Assembly: GCA_947501275.1 (NCBI GenBank)
Contig: CANMVD010000005.1
Location: 124,001-188,000, forward strand
Direction of reading: 5' to 3'
DNA length: 64,000 nt
DNA from: an uncultured Tateyamaria sp.
Lineage (GTDB): Bacteria; Pseudomonadota; Alphaproteobacteria; Rhodobacterales; Rhodobacteraceae
The first letter of the stretch is position 1, and every line of letters begins with the position of its first letter. Below the pieces are notes generated by a model. That model had not been told where the DNA came from. It saw only the letters and a list, made by a program, of their open reading frames with translations, and did not search any database. Position numbers and translations under genes: made by a program. Of this stretch, positions 1-8,773 are shown in pieces.

Positions 1-56
1 TCGAAGAGATGTTGGGCGAAACGGCAGAATACGCAGGCCGCAGTATTCTGAAATGA
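1..56 (+). CDS. 3' end of an unidentified upstream gene (partial)
   Basis: The third forward frame is open from the window edge to a TGA at 54-56 and gives a C-terminus ending in YAGRSILK. The stop overlaps the ATG of the next gene (ATGA at 53-56), a typical translational coupling in an operon, which is the main reason to believe this frame. Too little is visible to assign a family. Confidence 0.45.
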   Translation, partial: EEMLGETAEYAGRSILK

Positions 57-361
57 AACGTGCGTGCGTTCTGATCCTTGGGCTGGTGATTTCTGCCGGC
101 CCGGGATTTGCCCAAACCGCTGAACAGACCTGCAACGCGATGCGCAGCGACGATCGGTTGGGGCCAAACACTTATGCGCAGTGTCTGTGCAACTACGCCG
201 CAGCGGATCAGGTGCTGGACGACGACGTCAAGGCGCTTTTGTTTGATGCGTGGCGCACCGGCGCAAACAACATGGCCAAGGTCGAAGCCCTCAGGCCGCG
301 CGCGCGCATTCGCACGCAATTCAAGACGTTGGAGCGGACCATCAAGGCCAGTTGCCAATGA
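53..361 (+). CDS. small secreted protein, unknown function
   Basis: A 102-residue protein with a clear signal peptide: basic MKR, a hydrophobic stretch to about residue 19, and a likely cleavage after GFA. The mature part of about 80 residues has four cysteines (CNAM, AQCLC and the penultimate Cys), so disulfides in the periplasm are plausible. I do not recognise the family. The start overlaps the stop of the preceding partial gene, and its stop overlaps the start of the acetyltransferase (ATGA at 358-361), so the three look co-transcribed. Confidence 0.7.
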   Translation: MKRACVLILGLVISAGPGFAQTAEQTCNAMRSDDRLGPNTYAQCLCNYAAADQVLDDDVKALLFDAWRTGANNMAKVEALRPRARIRTQFKTLERTIKASCQ

Positions 362-867
362 CCGTCCGCATCCGCTCCGCGACACCGGCAGACATGGACG
401 AAGTTGCTCACCTGTGCTGGGCCTACCGCGATCTGTTGATCAGCCGCGCAGACGGTGTTGTTGCAACGATGATCGAGCACTACTACGCCGAACAGAAATA
501 CAGTGACATGATCGCCGATCTGCCGCGCATTCATGCCCGACCACGCGGCGACATTCGCATTGCGGAACTGGACGGCGCGGTTGTGGGTTGTGCGATGTAT
601 TATCCCATCAACGCCAACACCTGTGAGATCAAACGTGTCTTCGTGGATGCATCGGCCCGCGGCACAGGTGCTGGGCGGGCATTGATGTTGGATGGCATGG
701 CCCAAGCCAAGGGCGACGGCTACACCCGTATGGTGCTGGATACGATGGTGCGGCTGACCGAAGCGATCGCGCTTTATGAAAAAGTCGGATTTGCGCCGAG
801 CGATCCGTTTTACGAGCCCGTGCCCGAGTTCCTGCCATATCTGCGGTTCTACGACGCCGCACTTTGA
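358..867 (+). CDS. GNAT-family N-acetyltransferase
   Basis: A 169-residue GNAT protein. The N-terminus (MTVRIRSATPADMDEVAHL) is the usual first strand and helix. The acetyl-CoA-binding motif A is ASARGTGAGRALM, equivalent to R/QxxGxG/A, and the C-terminus with LYEKVGF is the family ending. The substrate cannot be told from sequence. The start at 358 was chosen because it overlaps the preceding stop by four bases and begins right at the domain. The 3' end overlaps the convergent oxidoreductase gene by 19 bases. Confidence 0.85.
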   Translation: MTVRIRSATPADMDEVAHLCWAYRDLLISRADGVVATMIEHYYAEQKYSDMIADLPRIHARPRGDIRIAELDGAVVGCAMYYPINANTCEIKRVFVDASARGTGAGRALMLDGMAQAKGDGYTRMVLDTMVRLTEAIALYEKVGFAPSDPFYEPVPEFLPYLRFYDAAL

Positions 868-1919
868 AAGCGCGCCAATGCGTAAGGCGCAGACAGATCC
901 GCTTGCGCATTGCTGAGCGGCGTGTCCAGCACCTGCGCGGCCATCAGATCAGCGGTGATGGCGGCCAGTGTCACTCCAGAGTGCATGACGGCGGCAAACA
1001 ATCCATCCGGGCCGCATGGACCAAAGGCGGGGCGTTCATCCTGCGGCATCGGGCGTGCGGCCAACATCACCTGCTCCCACCCAACATCGATCTCCGGCAG
1101 CAATGCACGGACATGATCCATAGCGCGGTCGGCCAACAGGTTCGGATGCGTTTCCGGCGAATGCGTAGCGTCGCCCTGGTGTTGCGCTGCTGTCGGGGCC
1201 CACAAATACCCAGCCTTGTCCTGTCGCAATTCCAATTCAGGTGTGGCAAGCACATGTGACAGGCATTGCGGAACGGCAGCGGTGCGCATCATCACACCGG
1301 GTCGATCCAGCAGGGGCAAGGCAACGTCCAAAGGCTCCAGCAGTTCTGGGCTAGCAGTGCCTGCCGCAACCACCACACGATCCGCTGCAATGAAACCATT
1401 GGCGGTCTGCACGCCAGTGACATTATCGCCTTGGGTGGCAATTCCCTCGATGGCGACCCCGCGCACGACCTTGAGGCCCCGCAAGATATGCTGTGTGGTG
1501 CCCACAGGATCTGCAACACCCTCGGACGCAAACCGCAATGCACGCGCCGGGGCCGCGACATGCGGTTCCAAGGTGGCAAATCGGTCCGCGTCGATCTCTT
1601 CCACCGCGTAGCCGCGCGCAGTCAGGTCATCGCGCTGAGCGTCAAAGGCGGATCCCTCCGCCTCCCAGCACAGACAGGCCGACCACGACACCGGGATGCC
1701 CCAGGACCGCCACGCCTCGATTCCAGCCGTGCGCAGGGCAAAGTGATGATCGTCAAGATAGAAGCTCGCGTTGATCCACCCGAAGGACGCGGCCGTTGCG
1801 CCGCCGTGACCTGCGTCAAATATCACGACATCCGCACCCGCACGGGACAGTTTGTGGGCAATCGCTGCCCCGATGATCCCGGCCCCTATGACGATGACGC
1901 GCACGTGCTTGCCCTCCAT
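849..1919 (-). CDS. FAD-dependent oxidoreductase, DAO family
   Basis: A 356-residue protein of the D-amino-acid oxidase/glycine oxidase-like (DAO) fold. The N-terminal dinucleotide-binding motif is VIVIGAGIIGAAIAHKLSRAG, followed by an acidic residue ending strand 2 (VVIFDAG). The C-terminal part has RPMPQDERPAFGPCGPDGLF and a GVTLAAITADL helix as in family members that oxidise amines or amino acids. The substrate is unknown. A GTG 15 bases downstream (VRVIVIG) is an alternative start that would place the Rossmann strand at the very N-terminus. The start lies only 24 bases from the divergent DUF985 gene, so the two must share a very compact control region or be read from further away. Confidence 0.85.
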   Translation of the reverse strand: MEGKHVRVIVIGAGIIGAAIAHKLSRAGADVVIFDAGHGGATAASFGWINASFYLDDHHFALRTAGIEAWRSWGIPVSWSACLCWEAEGSAFDAQRDDLTARGYAVEEIDADRFATLEPHVAAPARALRFASEGVADPVGTTQHILRGLKVVRGVAIEGIATQGDNVTGVQTANGFIAADRVVVAAGTASPELLEPLDVALPLLDRPGVMMRTAAVPQCLSHVLATPELELRQDKAGYLWAPTAAQHQGDATHSPETHPNLLADRAMDHVRALLPEIDVGWEQVMLAARPMPQDERPAFGPCGPDGLFAAVMHSGVTLAAITADLMAAQVLDTPLSNAQADLSAPYALARFQSAAS

Positions 1920-1943
1920 TCAGGGGCACCCTACCCTGTCTTC

Positions 1944-2363
1944 ATGACCGCACAAGAGATCATTGAGCACCTCGGCCTCAGCCCCCATCCCGAAGGTGGT
2001 CATTACCGCCAGACATGGGCGGCGGACAACGCAGGCCGACCCTGCGGTACATGCATCTATTTCCTGCTGGCCGCAGGTGAGACCAGTCACTGGCACAAAG
2101 TGGATGCCACCGAAATCTGGCTGTTTCACGCAGGCGCGCCGCTGATCCTGAGCCTGTCGGCAACAGATGACGGCCCGGCCACGGATCACGTGCTGTCCCC
2201 TGATCTGCTGACAGGTGCTCCGCAAATCATCGTGCCCCAAGGCCATTGGCAGGCTGCGCGCAGCACAGGTGCCTACACGCTGGTCAGTTGCACCGTGTCT
2301 CCGGGCTTCCAATTCGACGGCTTCACGCTGGCGCCACCCGGCTTTGACATCCCAAGGGCCTAG
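1944..2363 (+). CDS. cupin-like DUF985 family protein
   Basis: A 139-residue protein with the DUF985 (cupin_5) pattern: [16 protein letters not shown] near the N-terminus, then [30 protein letters not shown] (split here by meaning: [10 protein letters not shown] carries the metal-binding-type histidines and glutamate), and a late [12 protein letters not shown] strand. Members fold as a single cupin barrel; biochemical role is generally unknown. The start at 1944 begins at the conserved [12 protein letters not shown]. The last four bases overlap the convergent anmK stop. Confidence 0.85.
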   Translation: MTAQEIIEHLGLSPHPEGGHYRQTWAADNAGRPCGTCIYFLLAAGETSHWHKVDATEIWLFHAGAPLILSLSATDDGPATDHVLSPDLLTGAPQIIVPQGHWQAARSTGAYTLVSCTVSPGFQFDGFTLAPPGFDIPRA

Positions 2364-3475
2364 GGTAAGCTGACCGTCCCGCCACCTACAGCAGCACGAA
2401 CGCCGGTTGTTCCAGGGCATGACGTCGGCAACCCACGCGCCACACGGACAGCCAGATAGGCAAAGGCCTGCGCCTCAAGCATGTCGCCATCAAGTCCAAC
2501 CTGTTCCACCGGAACGACCGGACAGTCGAGTGACACTTCGAGCATCTTCATCAACACCGGGTTAAGCCGCCCACCCCCCGTCACCAGCACCTTGGTGGGC
2601 GGGCGCGGGCAATGTTCCATCGCCTGAGCCACACCAGCCGCGCACATGGCCGTCAATGTCGCGGCGGCATCCGCATCACTGAGTTCGCCAACCAGTCCGA
2701 TCATTTCGCCAAAGTCATTGCGATCCAGAGACTTCGGTGGAATACGCGCGAAATAAGGTTCTGCGAGAAACAATTCCAATGCACCGGTTTCGACAGTGCC
2801 ACGTGACGCAAGCGCGCCGTCACGATCAAAGGCAAGACCAAGCCGCGATTGCATCAGATCATTCACCGGCGCGTTGGCCGGACCTGTATCAAAGGCCAGC
2901 AAGGCGCCCGCATCTTCGGGCCGGGCACATGTTGCATCCACCCATGTCAGATTGCCCACGCCGCCTAGGTTCAGAAAGGCAATGGGTTCGCTGGCCCCCA
3001 TCCACTTGGCACACGCAAAATGAAAAAACGGCGCAAGGGGTGCCCCTTCGCCGCCCAACTCGACATCGGCGGACCGGAAATCCCAAACCACCGGGCGTCC
3101 AAGGTCGTAGGCTAATGCCGTGCCGTCTCCAATCTGCAGCGTTCCCTGCTGCCTTGGGGCATGCGCCACGGTCTGGCCATGAAACCCAACCACCTCCGCA
3201 TCGGGGAATTCCGACAGAACTGCGCGATGCGCCCCCATCACAACGGCATCGGCAGGTGGCAGATCCGGCCCCGACCATTGCCCCAATGCCGCACGCAAAA
3301 CCGCGCGCTCTGCGTCCGTGTAGGCGCGATAGGCCGTGCGCCCAAATCCGAAAATCGTCACCCCATCGGTGTCAATCAATGCCGCATCGACCCCATCAAG
3401 CGATGTCCCCGACATCGCCCCCAGTGCCGTAATGACCGCGCTCTTGTCCCTCAGCCGCCCTGCCACCTGATCCAT
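2360..3475 (-). CDS. anmK: anhydro-N-acetylmuramic acid kinase
   Basis: A 371-residue kinase of the ASKHA fold that hydrolyses and phosphorylates 1,6-anhydro-MurNAc to MurNAc-6-phosphate in peptidoglycan recycling in the cytoplasm. Diagnostic motifs are [16 protein letters not shown] at the N-terminus (phosphate-binding loop), [38 protein letters not shown] and the C-terminal [12 protein letters not shown]. Length matches the family. It is divergent from tyrS with about 64 bases between the starts; anmK next to tyrS is a frequent arrangement in Rhodobacterales and other proteobacteria. Confidence 0.95.
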   Translation of the reverse strand: MDQVAGRLRDKSAVITALGAMSGTSLDGVDAALIDTDGVTIFGFGRTAYRAYTDAERAVLRAALGQWSGPDLPPADAVVMGAHRAVLSEFPDAEVVGFHGQTVAHAPRQQGTLQIGDGTALAYDLGRPVVWDFRSADVELGGEGAPLAPFFHFACAKWMGASEPIAFLNLGGVGNLTWVDATCARPEDAGALLAFDTGPANAPVNDLMQSRLGLAFDRDGALASRGTVETGALELFLAEPYFARIPPKSLDRNDFGEMIGLVGELSDADAAATLTAMCAAGVAQAMEHCPRPPTKVLVTGGGRLNPVLMKMLEVSLDCPVVPVEQVGLDGDMLEAQAFAYLAVRVARGLPTSCPGTTGVRAAVGGGTVSLP

Positions 3476-3539
3476 GGCCTTTTCCTTTGCGTCCTGCCCC
3501 CGTATAGACTGCGCGCAAGGCGCTCAGAGGACAAGCCAA

Positions 3540-4781
3540 ATGACCTACACACCCCGCTCGGATTTCCTGCATGTGATGAAATCGCGTGGCTTTCTGGCCG
3601 ACTGCACAGATCTGCAGGCGCTGGATGAGACCCTGCTCAAGCCAGGTCAGTCCGCCTATATCGGGTTTGATGCAACGGCCAAGTCCTTGCACGTGGGCTC
3701 GCTCATTCAAATCATGATGCTGCGCTGGTTCCAACAGACCGGGCATAAGCCCATCACGTTGATGGGCGGCGGAACAACCAAGGTGGGCGATCCATCCTTC
3801 CGCGCCGATGAACGCCCACTGCTGGACAGCGCGGCGATTGACGCCAACATCGCCGGGATCAAGCAGGTCTTTGCGGCCTATATCGACTACGACGCCGGTG
3901 CGCAGATGCTCAACAATGCCGAGTGGCTGGATGGGCTGAACTACCTCGATTTTCTACGCGATATCGGGCGGCACTTCTCGATCAACAGGATGTTATCTTT
4001 CGAGTCGGTCAAGTCCAGGCTGGACCGCGAGCAAAGCCTGAGCTTTCTCGAGTTCAACTACATGATTCTGCAAGCCTATGATTTCATGGAACTTCACAGG
4101 CGCTATGGCTGTATCCTGCAAATGGGTGGATCGGACCAATGGGGCAACATTGTCAACGGGATTGATCTGACGCGGCGCGTGGTCGAAGGCGAAGTCTATG
4201 GCCTGACGTCCCCATTGCTGACGACATCGGATGGCAAGAAAATGGGCAAGTCGCAGTCGGGTGCCGTTTGGCTGAATGCCGAAATGCTGTCACCCTACGA
4301 ATTCTGGCAATTTTGGCGCAATACAACAGACGCAGATGTGGGCCGGTTCCTGAAACTCTACACCGAACTGCCATTGGATGAGTGCGAGCGACTGGGTGCG
4401 CTGGAAGGGTCGGAGATCAACGAATCCAAAGCGCGCCTTGCAACCGAGATTACCGCGCTGTTGCATGGGGTCGACGCGGCCGCGGCTGCCGCCGATACGG
4501 CCCGCGAAGTGTTCGAAAAGGGTGGCACCGGAGATGACTTGCCAACATTGACCCTGTCGGCTGAGGATATTGGCGACGGGATATCCATTGTGCAATTGAT
4601 CGTTAAGTCCGGCCTCGCCGCTTCGGGCAAGGAAGCCAAACGATTGATCGCTGAAGGCGGTGCCAAGCTCAACGACGCCCAAATCTCACAAGCTGGTACG
4701 CTCATCGACGCTGCCGCGCTTGGCCAGCCGATCAAATTGTCCGCAGGCAAGAAACGGCATGCCTTGGTCCAGCTTGGCTGA
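3540..4781 (+). CDS. tyrS: tyrosine--tRNA ligase
   Basis: A 413-residue class I aminoacyl-tRNA synthetase that charges tRNA-Tyr. The HIGH signature appears as HVGS at about residues 51-54 and the KMSKS loop as KKMGKS at about 233-238. [11 protein letters not shown] near residue 194-203 is the tyrosine/ATP pocket, and an S4-like RNA-binding domain occupies about residues 340-410. The frame is open upstream to 3474, but the ATG at 3540 ([18 protein letters not shown]) matches the normal TyrS N-terminus, and the upstream part would overlap anmK. Confidence 0.97.
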   Translation: MTYTPRSDFLHVMKSRGFLADCTDLQALDETLLKPGQSAYIGFDATAKSLHVGSLIQIMMLRWFQQTGHKPITLMGGGTTKVGDPSFRADERPLLDSAAIDANIAGIKQVFAAYIDYDAGAQMLNNAEWLDGLNYLDFLRDIGRHFSINRMLSFESVKSRLDREQSLSFLEFNYMILQAYDFMELHRRYGCILQMGGSDQWGNIVNGIDLTRRVVEGEVYGLTSPLLTTSDGKKMGKSQSGAVWLNAEMLSPYEFWQFWRNTTDADVGRFLKLYTELPLDECERLGALEGSEINESKARLATEITALLHGVDAAAAAADTAREVFEKGGTGDDLPTLTLSAEDIGDGISIVQLIVKSGLAASGKEAKRLIAEGGAKLNDAQISQAGTLIDAAALGQPIKLSAGKKRHALVQLG

Positions 4782-4847
4782 TCAGGCGCGGCGGTCGCGG
4801 CACGCAATCACAAAGAATGACGTGCGCGCGCAGCGCGCTCCGTTTGG

Positions 4848-6011
4848 TTACAGCCGGGCCAGAACTGCGCGTGCTGCACGCAATCCCGGCGCATCCCCAC
4901 CGCGTCCTAACTGATCCATCGTGTCTTCCATGGCCGCGCGCTGTGGCTCCGGGTCCTGCATCAGCTGTTCCATTGCCGCGACAGTATTGGCCAGCGTAAA
5001 GTCCTTGCCCACAACCTCGGGCACAACCCGGGTGTTTGTGACGTGATTGATCAGACTGCCGGTATCTGTTGTCACCATGCGCGAAATGATCGCGCGGCTG
5101 AGCCAGTGCAAATCAAAGGCGCTGACCATCGGCGTACCAGCTGCGGCCAGTTCCAGGGACACCGTGCCAGATGTGGCCAACGCAACATCGCAGGCTGCAA
5201 AGGCGATGCGTTTCTCCGCCAATCCATCCTCCAGCGACATCTGTCTTGGATCAAGAATTAAAGGGGCGAATGACCATGTTGATGTCTCGGCCAGCACAGC
5301 CTCGGCAACGGCGCTGGCGGCAGGCAACACCGTGCGCATCGCGGGCCGTGTTTCGCCCAACTGCGCAAGTGCAGTTCCGAACACGGGTCCCATCCGCGCA
5401 ACCTCTCCGCGCCGTGACCCGGGCAGGACCAGAACCAGAGGATCGGCATCCTCCAATCCGTGACGGGATCGAAAGTCAGCGACCTCCGCAGGCGTGGCCC
5501 GTGGTACAGTCGCCGCCGGATGGCCCACAAAGTCGCAGGCCATGCCGGCGGCTTCCATGTAAGGCGGCTCAAACGGAAACAATGCCAGCACGTGATCAAT
5601 CATCTTGGCCATTTTAGCCGCCCTGCCCGGCCGCCAGGCCCACACTGTCGGCGCGACGTAGTGAACGGTGTGAATGTTCGTATCTGCCTTAACCAACTTT
5701 GCCACGCGCAGCGAAAAGTCCGGGCTGTCAATTGTGATCAGGACATCCGGTTTGGTCTCGATCACCGCCGCCGCCGTTTCTGCAATGCGACGCTTGAGAT
5801 GAAAGTATTTGGGCAGCACTTCTGCAATGCCCATCACGCTCAACTCGGACATATCAAAACGCGAAACAAGCCCCTCGGCCTGCATCAACGGCCCCCCGAT
5901 CCCATCGAATGTCACATCGGGTGACACCTGCTTGAGCCCCGCCATCAAGGCACCACCCAATGCGTCTCCGGATGGCTCCCCGGCGAGAATAAAGACCTTC
6001 AGCGCACCCAA
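4848..6011 (-). CDS. lpxB: lipid-A-disaccharide synthase
   Basis: A 387-residue glycosyltransferase (GT19) that joins UDP-2,3-diacylglucosamine and lipid X to form the lipid A disaccharide at the inner membrane face. The N-terminal signature is ILAGEPSGDALGGALMAGL; further family motifs are VMGIAEVLPKYFHLKRRI, ITIDSPDFSLRVAKL, YVAPTVWAWRPGRA and LVLPGSRRGEVARM. It is the last gene of the envelope block and overlaps the 3' end of lpxI by 13 bases. Confidence 0.97.
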   Translation of the reverse strand: MGALKVFILAGEPSGDALGGALMAGLKQVSPDVTFDGIGGPLMQAEGLVSRFDMSELSVMGIAEVLPKYFHLKRRIAETAAAVIETKPDVLITIDSPDFSLRVAKLVKADTNIHTVHYVAPTVWAWRPGRAAKMAKMIDHVLALFPFEPPYMEAAGMACDFVGHPAATVPRATPAEVADFRSRHGLEDADPLVLVLPGSRRGEVARMGPVFGTALAQLGETRPAMRTVLPAASAVAEAVLAETSTWSFAPLILDPRQMSLEDGLAEKRIAFAACDVALATSGTVSLELAAAGTPMVSAFDLHWLSRAIISRMVTTDTGSLINHVTNTRVVPEVVGKDFTLANTVAAMEQLMQDPEPQRAAMEDTMDQLGRGGDAPGLRAARAVLARL

Positions 6012-6892
6012 CAGTACATGCCCATGCTGTTGAGGATGTTGACGACGTCAGAGGCATCAAGCACCATCACGCCGCCCGCTTCGATCACGATTCCATCCAG
6101 CCCGGCTTCGGCCGCGCGCATCGCCGTTTGCGGCCCAATGGCTGGCAAGTCTACGCGGCGATCTTGTTGAGGCTTGGGAGCCTTGAACAGGAATCCCCCC
6201 TTGGCCAAGGCCCGCTGCTCCGCCACGGGACCGGACAACCAATCCGCAGCACCGTCCAGTGCATCTGTCACCAGATCCATTGCAAGGCTCACGGGATCAG
6301 CGCCTGCACCTGTTTTCGGTGTAGGCACCAGATCGCCCAGCATGGCGTCAGTGCCACGCGCGTCTTCTTGCGCAATGACCACGCCACCGCGCACGACGCA
6401 CGCCTGACCCAAATCCGCCTCGCCTTGTTGTACAAGGATGGCGCGCGCCTTTGCGATGTCCTGCGCCACGGATTGCGGAATGCCAGCGTTTGTCAGTGCG
6501 CCCCTTGCCGGGAGCAGCTCAGGTGCAAGCTCATGCGCCCCATGCGCGGCAAATCCGGAACTCTCAAATATACCTAGAACTGCGCGCAACGCGCTGTCTT
6601 CTCCGCCCGCAACAGCCCCTGCCAGCACCGGCACCAGTGGCATCGTTTCAGCGTCAATGAGGGTCGGATCAATTTGGGGCCGTGTGATTGCACCACAGAA
6701 ACACACATCCGTCACGCCACGTTCGCGCAATTGCACAAGGGCACTGCCCAGCTGTTCGATCCGAAAACTCATGTCGGGAACCAGATCGTCAGGGGCGTGA
6801 CCGTCCAGAGTACATACCACAGGCGGCAATTCCTGTGCGCAGGCAACGGCGGCCGGAAGGGCTCCATTGCCTGTGATCAGCGCCAGCATCAA
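5999..6892 (-). CDS. lpxI: UDP-2,3-diacylglucosamine diphosphatase LpxI (DUF1009)
   Basis: A 297-residue protein of the LpxI family, which replaces LpxH in most Alphaproteobacteria and hydrolyses UDP-2,3-diacylglucosamine to lipid X and UMP. Evidence is the N-terminal LALITGNGALPAAVACA, the central RGALTNAGIPQSVAQDIAKA, VVRGGVVIAQEDARGTDAML and the C-terminal RRVDLPAIGPQTAMRAAEAG and DGIVIEAGGVMVLD blocks, together with its place between lpxA and lpxB. It overlaps lpxA by four bases (ATGA) and lpxB by 13, so translation is probably coupled. Confidence 0.95.
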   Translation of the reverse strand: MMLALITGNGALPAAVACAQELPPVVCTLDGHAPDDLVPDMSFRIEQLGSALVQLRERGVTDVCFCGAITRPQIDPTLIDAETMPLVPVLAGAVAGGEDSALRAVLGIFESSGFAAHGAHELAPELLPARGALTNAGIPQSVAQDIAKARAILVQQGEADLGQACVVRGGVVIAQEDARGTDAMLGDLVPTPKTGAGADPVSLAMDLVTDALDGAADWLSGPVAEQRALAKGGFLFKAPKPQQDRRVDLPAIGPQTAMRAAEAGLDGIVIEAGGVMVLDASDVVNILNSMGMYCWVR

Positions 6893-7677
6893 CGCGGGGT
6901 CAGGAACGACCGATCACTGTCGCCCATCACAAAATCAACGATCTGGCGCACATATGCGCTTTCGGTTTCCTTGCCCAAACGCTCGGCCCGGTCATGAAAC
7001 GTACCCTCACCCTGCGCCAACATCTGAAAGGCTGCGCGCAACGCAGTGATGTCGCTGCGCGCGACACCACGGCGTTTGAGACCGACAAGGTTCAAGCCAT
7101 CCAATTCACCGCGTGGTGCCTGCACAAGGCCATAAGGGATGACATCATTTGTCACCATGGTCACAGCGCCGACAATTGCACCTTGGCCAATGCGCACGAA
7201 TTGATGCACCCCCGACAAGCCGCCAACGATGACGTCGTCTTCCAAGATGCAATGGCCCGCGATGGCGGCTGAATTCACAACGATGACACGGTCCCCGATC
7301 ATGGCGTCATGGGCGATATGGCAGCCCGCCATAAACAGCCCATCATCTCCGATACGGGTCAGTCCGCCACCCCCTTCGGTGCCACCATTCATGGTCACGT
7401 GCTCCCGGATCCGATTGCGCGCGCCAATAACAAGACGGCTGGCTTCGCCTTTGAATTTCAAATCCTGAGGTACTTCGCCGATGACAGCAAAAGGGAAGAT
7501 TTCGGTGCCCTCACCGACAACTGTGTGACCAGAAACAACCACATGGCTTTTTAGAACCACATTTGCCTGTACTTCGACATCTGCGCCAATCACGCAAAAT
7601 GGTCCGATCTGCGCGCTTGGGTCGATGCGTGCACCATCTTCGATCACAGTCGAGGGATGGATGTTTGCACCAGACAT
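6889..7677 (-). CDS. lpxA: acyl-ACP--UDP-N-acetylglucosamine O-acyltransferase
   Basis: A 262-residue left-handed beta-helix enzyme catalysing the first step of lipid A synthesis. Hexapeptide repeats run from IHPSTVIEDGARIDPSAQIG through about residue 190. HIAHDAMIGDRV carries the catalytic-type histidine, and a helical C-terminus follows (GLVQAPRGELDGLNLVGLKR onward). The frame stays open 14 codons further up, but the ATG at 7677 begins at MSGANIHPS, which is normal for LpxA and overlaps the fabZ stop by one base (TGATG). Confidence 0.97.
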   Translation of the reverse strand: MSGANIHPSTVIEDGARIDPSAQIGPFCVIGADVEVQANVVLKSHVVVSGHTVVGEGTEIFPFAVIGEVPQDLKFKGEASRLVIGARNRIREHVTMNGGTEGGGGLTRIGDDGLFMAGCHIAHDAMIGDRVIVVNSAAIAGHCILEDDVIVGGLSGVHQFVRIGQGAIVGAVTMVTNDVIPYGLVQAPRGELDGLNLVGLKRRGVARSDITALRAAFQMLAQGEGTFHDRAERLGKETESAYVRQIVDFVMGDSDRSFLTPR

Positions 7678-8189
7678 CAGGCCGGCAGGTCCATCATGGC
7701 AGTAAATTCGACTTCGCACGCCATTTCACCATCCACCGAAGCAACACCGGCAAACTTCCAAACCTTGGCTCCGGGCTTGCCGCGCGTGGTTGTCAGCTTC
7801 ATCTCGAGGCGGTCGCCGGGCACAACCATGCGCCGGAATTTGCATTTGTCGATCGCCATGAAATAGACCAGTAGGTTCTTGTCCGCCAAATCCAATGCCG
7901 TTCCCACCATGACGGCCGATGTCTGTGCCATGGCCTCAACAATTGTGACACCGGGCATGATTGGTTTACCCGGGAAATGGCCCTGAAAGTGGGGTTCGTT
8001 CATGGTGACGTTTTTGATACCAGTGGCCGAAGAATAACCATCAATGTCGATCACCTTGTCCACCAGCAAGAAAGGGTAGCGATGCGGGATGATCCGCTGG
8101 ATCAGATCAATGTCGGCGGTCTTGAGATCAGATGCAGTCAAATGCTCGGGCCTTTTCTTAGGACGTCTTTGTTTCAATCTGCCTAGCAA
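7677..8189 (-). CDS. fabZ: 3-hydroxyacyl-[acyl-carrier-protein] dehydratase FabZ
   Basis: A hot-dog-fold dehydratase of fatty acid elongation. The catalytic elements are [28 protein letters not shown] and [11 protein letters not shown] with the active-site His and Glu. As drawn (170 residues) it has a basic extension [16 protein letters not shown] before the conserved region. A TTG codon 16 codons downstream ([17 protein letters not shown]) would give about 154 residues, nearer the usual length, so the start is uncertain. It lies between skp and lpxA with 41 bases to skp. No lpxD is found beside it. Confidence 0.93.
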   Translation of the reverse strand: MLGRLKQRRPKKRPEHLTASDLKTADIDLIQRIIPHRYPFLLVDKVIDIDGYSSATGIKNVTMNEPHFQGHFPGKPIMPGVTIVEAMAQTSAVMVGTALDLADKNLLVYFMAIDKCKFRRMVVPGDRLEMKLTTTRGKPGAKVWKFAGVASVDGEMACEVEFTAMMDLPA

Positions 8190-8230
8190 GCGCGACGCGG
8201 TGCTGCAAGCGTTTGCCCGGTTTGCACGTT

Positions 8231-8770
8231 TCAGTTCGGCTGCGGACCGCCATCCCCGATAGAAGCGTCAATCCGCGCGATGGCCCGGTCGGTTATGTCA
8301 ATTGCATTGGCGCTGATAAACACGCTGCGTACTTCCAAAATCACGCCTGCTCCGGCTTCGCGCATGATATCTTCTAAAATGGGCGCTGCAGCCTGCAGAA
8401 AGCGACCGCGATTTGATTCCAGCAAATCGGCGATTTCACGGCTTTCCGCCTCCCTGTCGCGGCGGATCGCCTGAACGCGCGCATCAAAGGCATCCGCCAA
8501 GGCGCGAAAGTCCTCCGGGGTCAGATCAGCGCGCTGTTCTGTCAGCGCTAGCTCTTCGGCTTCCAGCTCTGACTCAAGGGTGCGGTTCTCTTCCGTCAGA
8601 GCCTGGGTCCGGGCCTCGACTTCACGCGCTACGCGCTGACCAAATTCGCTGCCGCGATAGAGCCGCTCGCTGTCGATTGTCAGGATCGGGCTTTGGATGC
8701 TTTGCGCAAATATGGAGCTGGCCCATCCAAGGGCCAGCAAAACCGCCACCACGCGCAGGCGACCCCACAT
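8231..8770 (-). CDS. skp: OmpH/Skp-family periplasmic chaperone
   Basis: A 179-residue protein with a signal peptide (hydrophobic [18 protein letters not shown], cleavage probably before QSIQSP) and the OmpH pattern [20 protein letters not shown] long charged coiled-coil follows (about residues 45-120, rich in Glu, Arg and Ala), ending in [18 protein letters not shown]. Skp trimers hold unfolded outer-membrane proteins in the periplasm on the way to BamA. Four bases separate it from the bamA stop, so it is co-transcribed with bamA. Confidence 0.92.
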   Translation of the reverse strand: MWGRLRVVAVLLALGWASSIFAQSIQSPILTIDSERLYRGSEFGQRVAREVEARTQALTEENRTLESELEAEELALTEQRADLTPEDFRALADAFDARVQAIRRDREAESREIADLLESNRGRFLQAAAPILEDIMREAGAGVILEVRSVFISANAIDITDRAIARIDASIGDGGPQPN

Positions 8771-8773
8771 CTG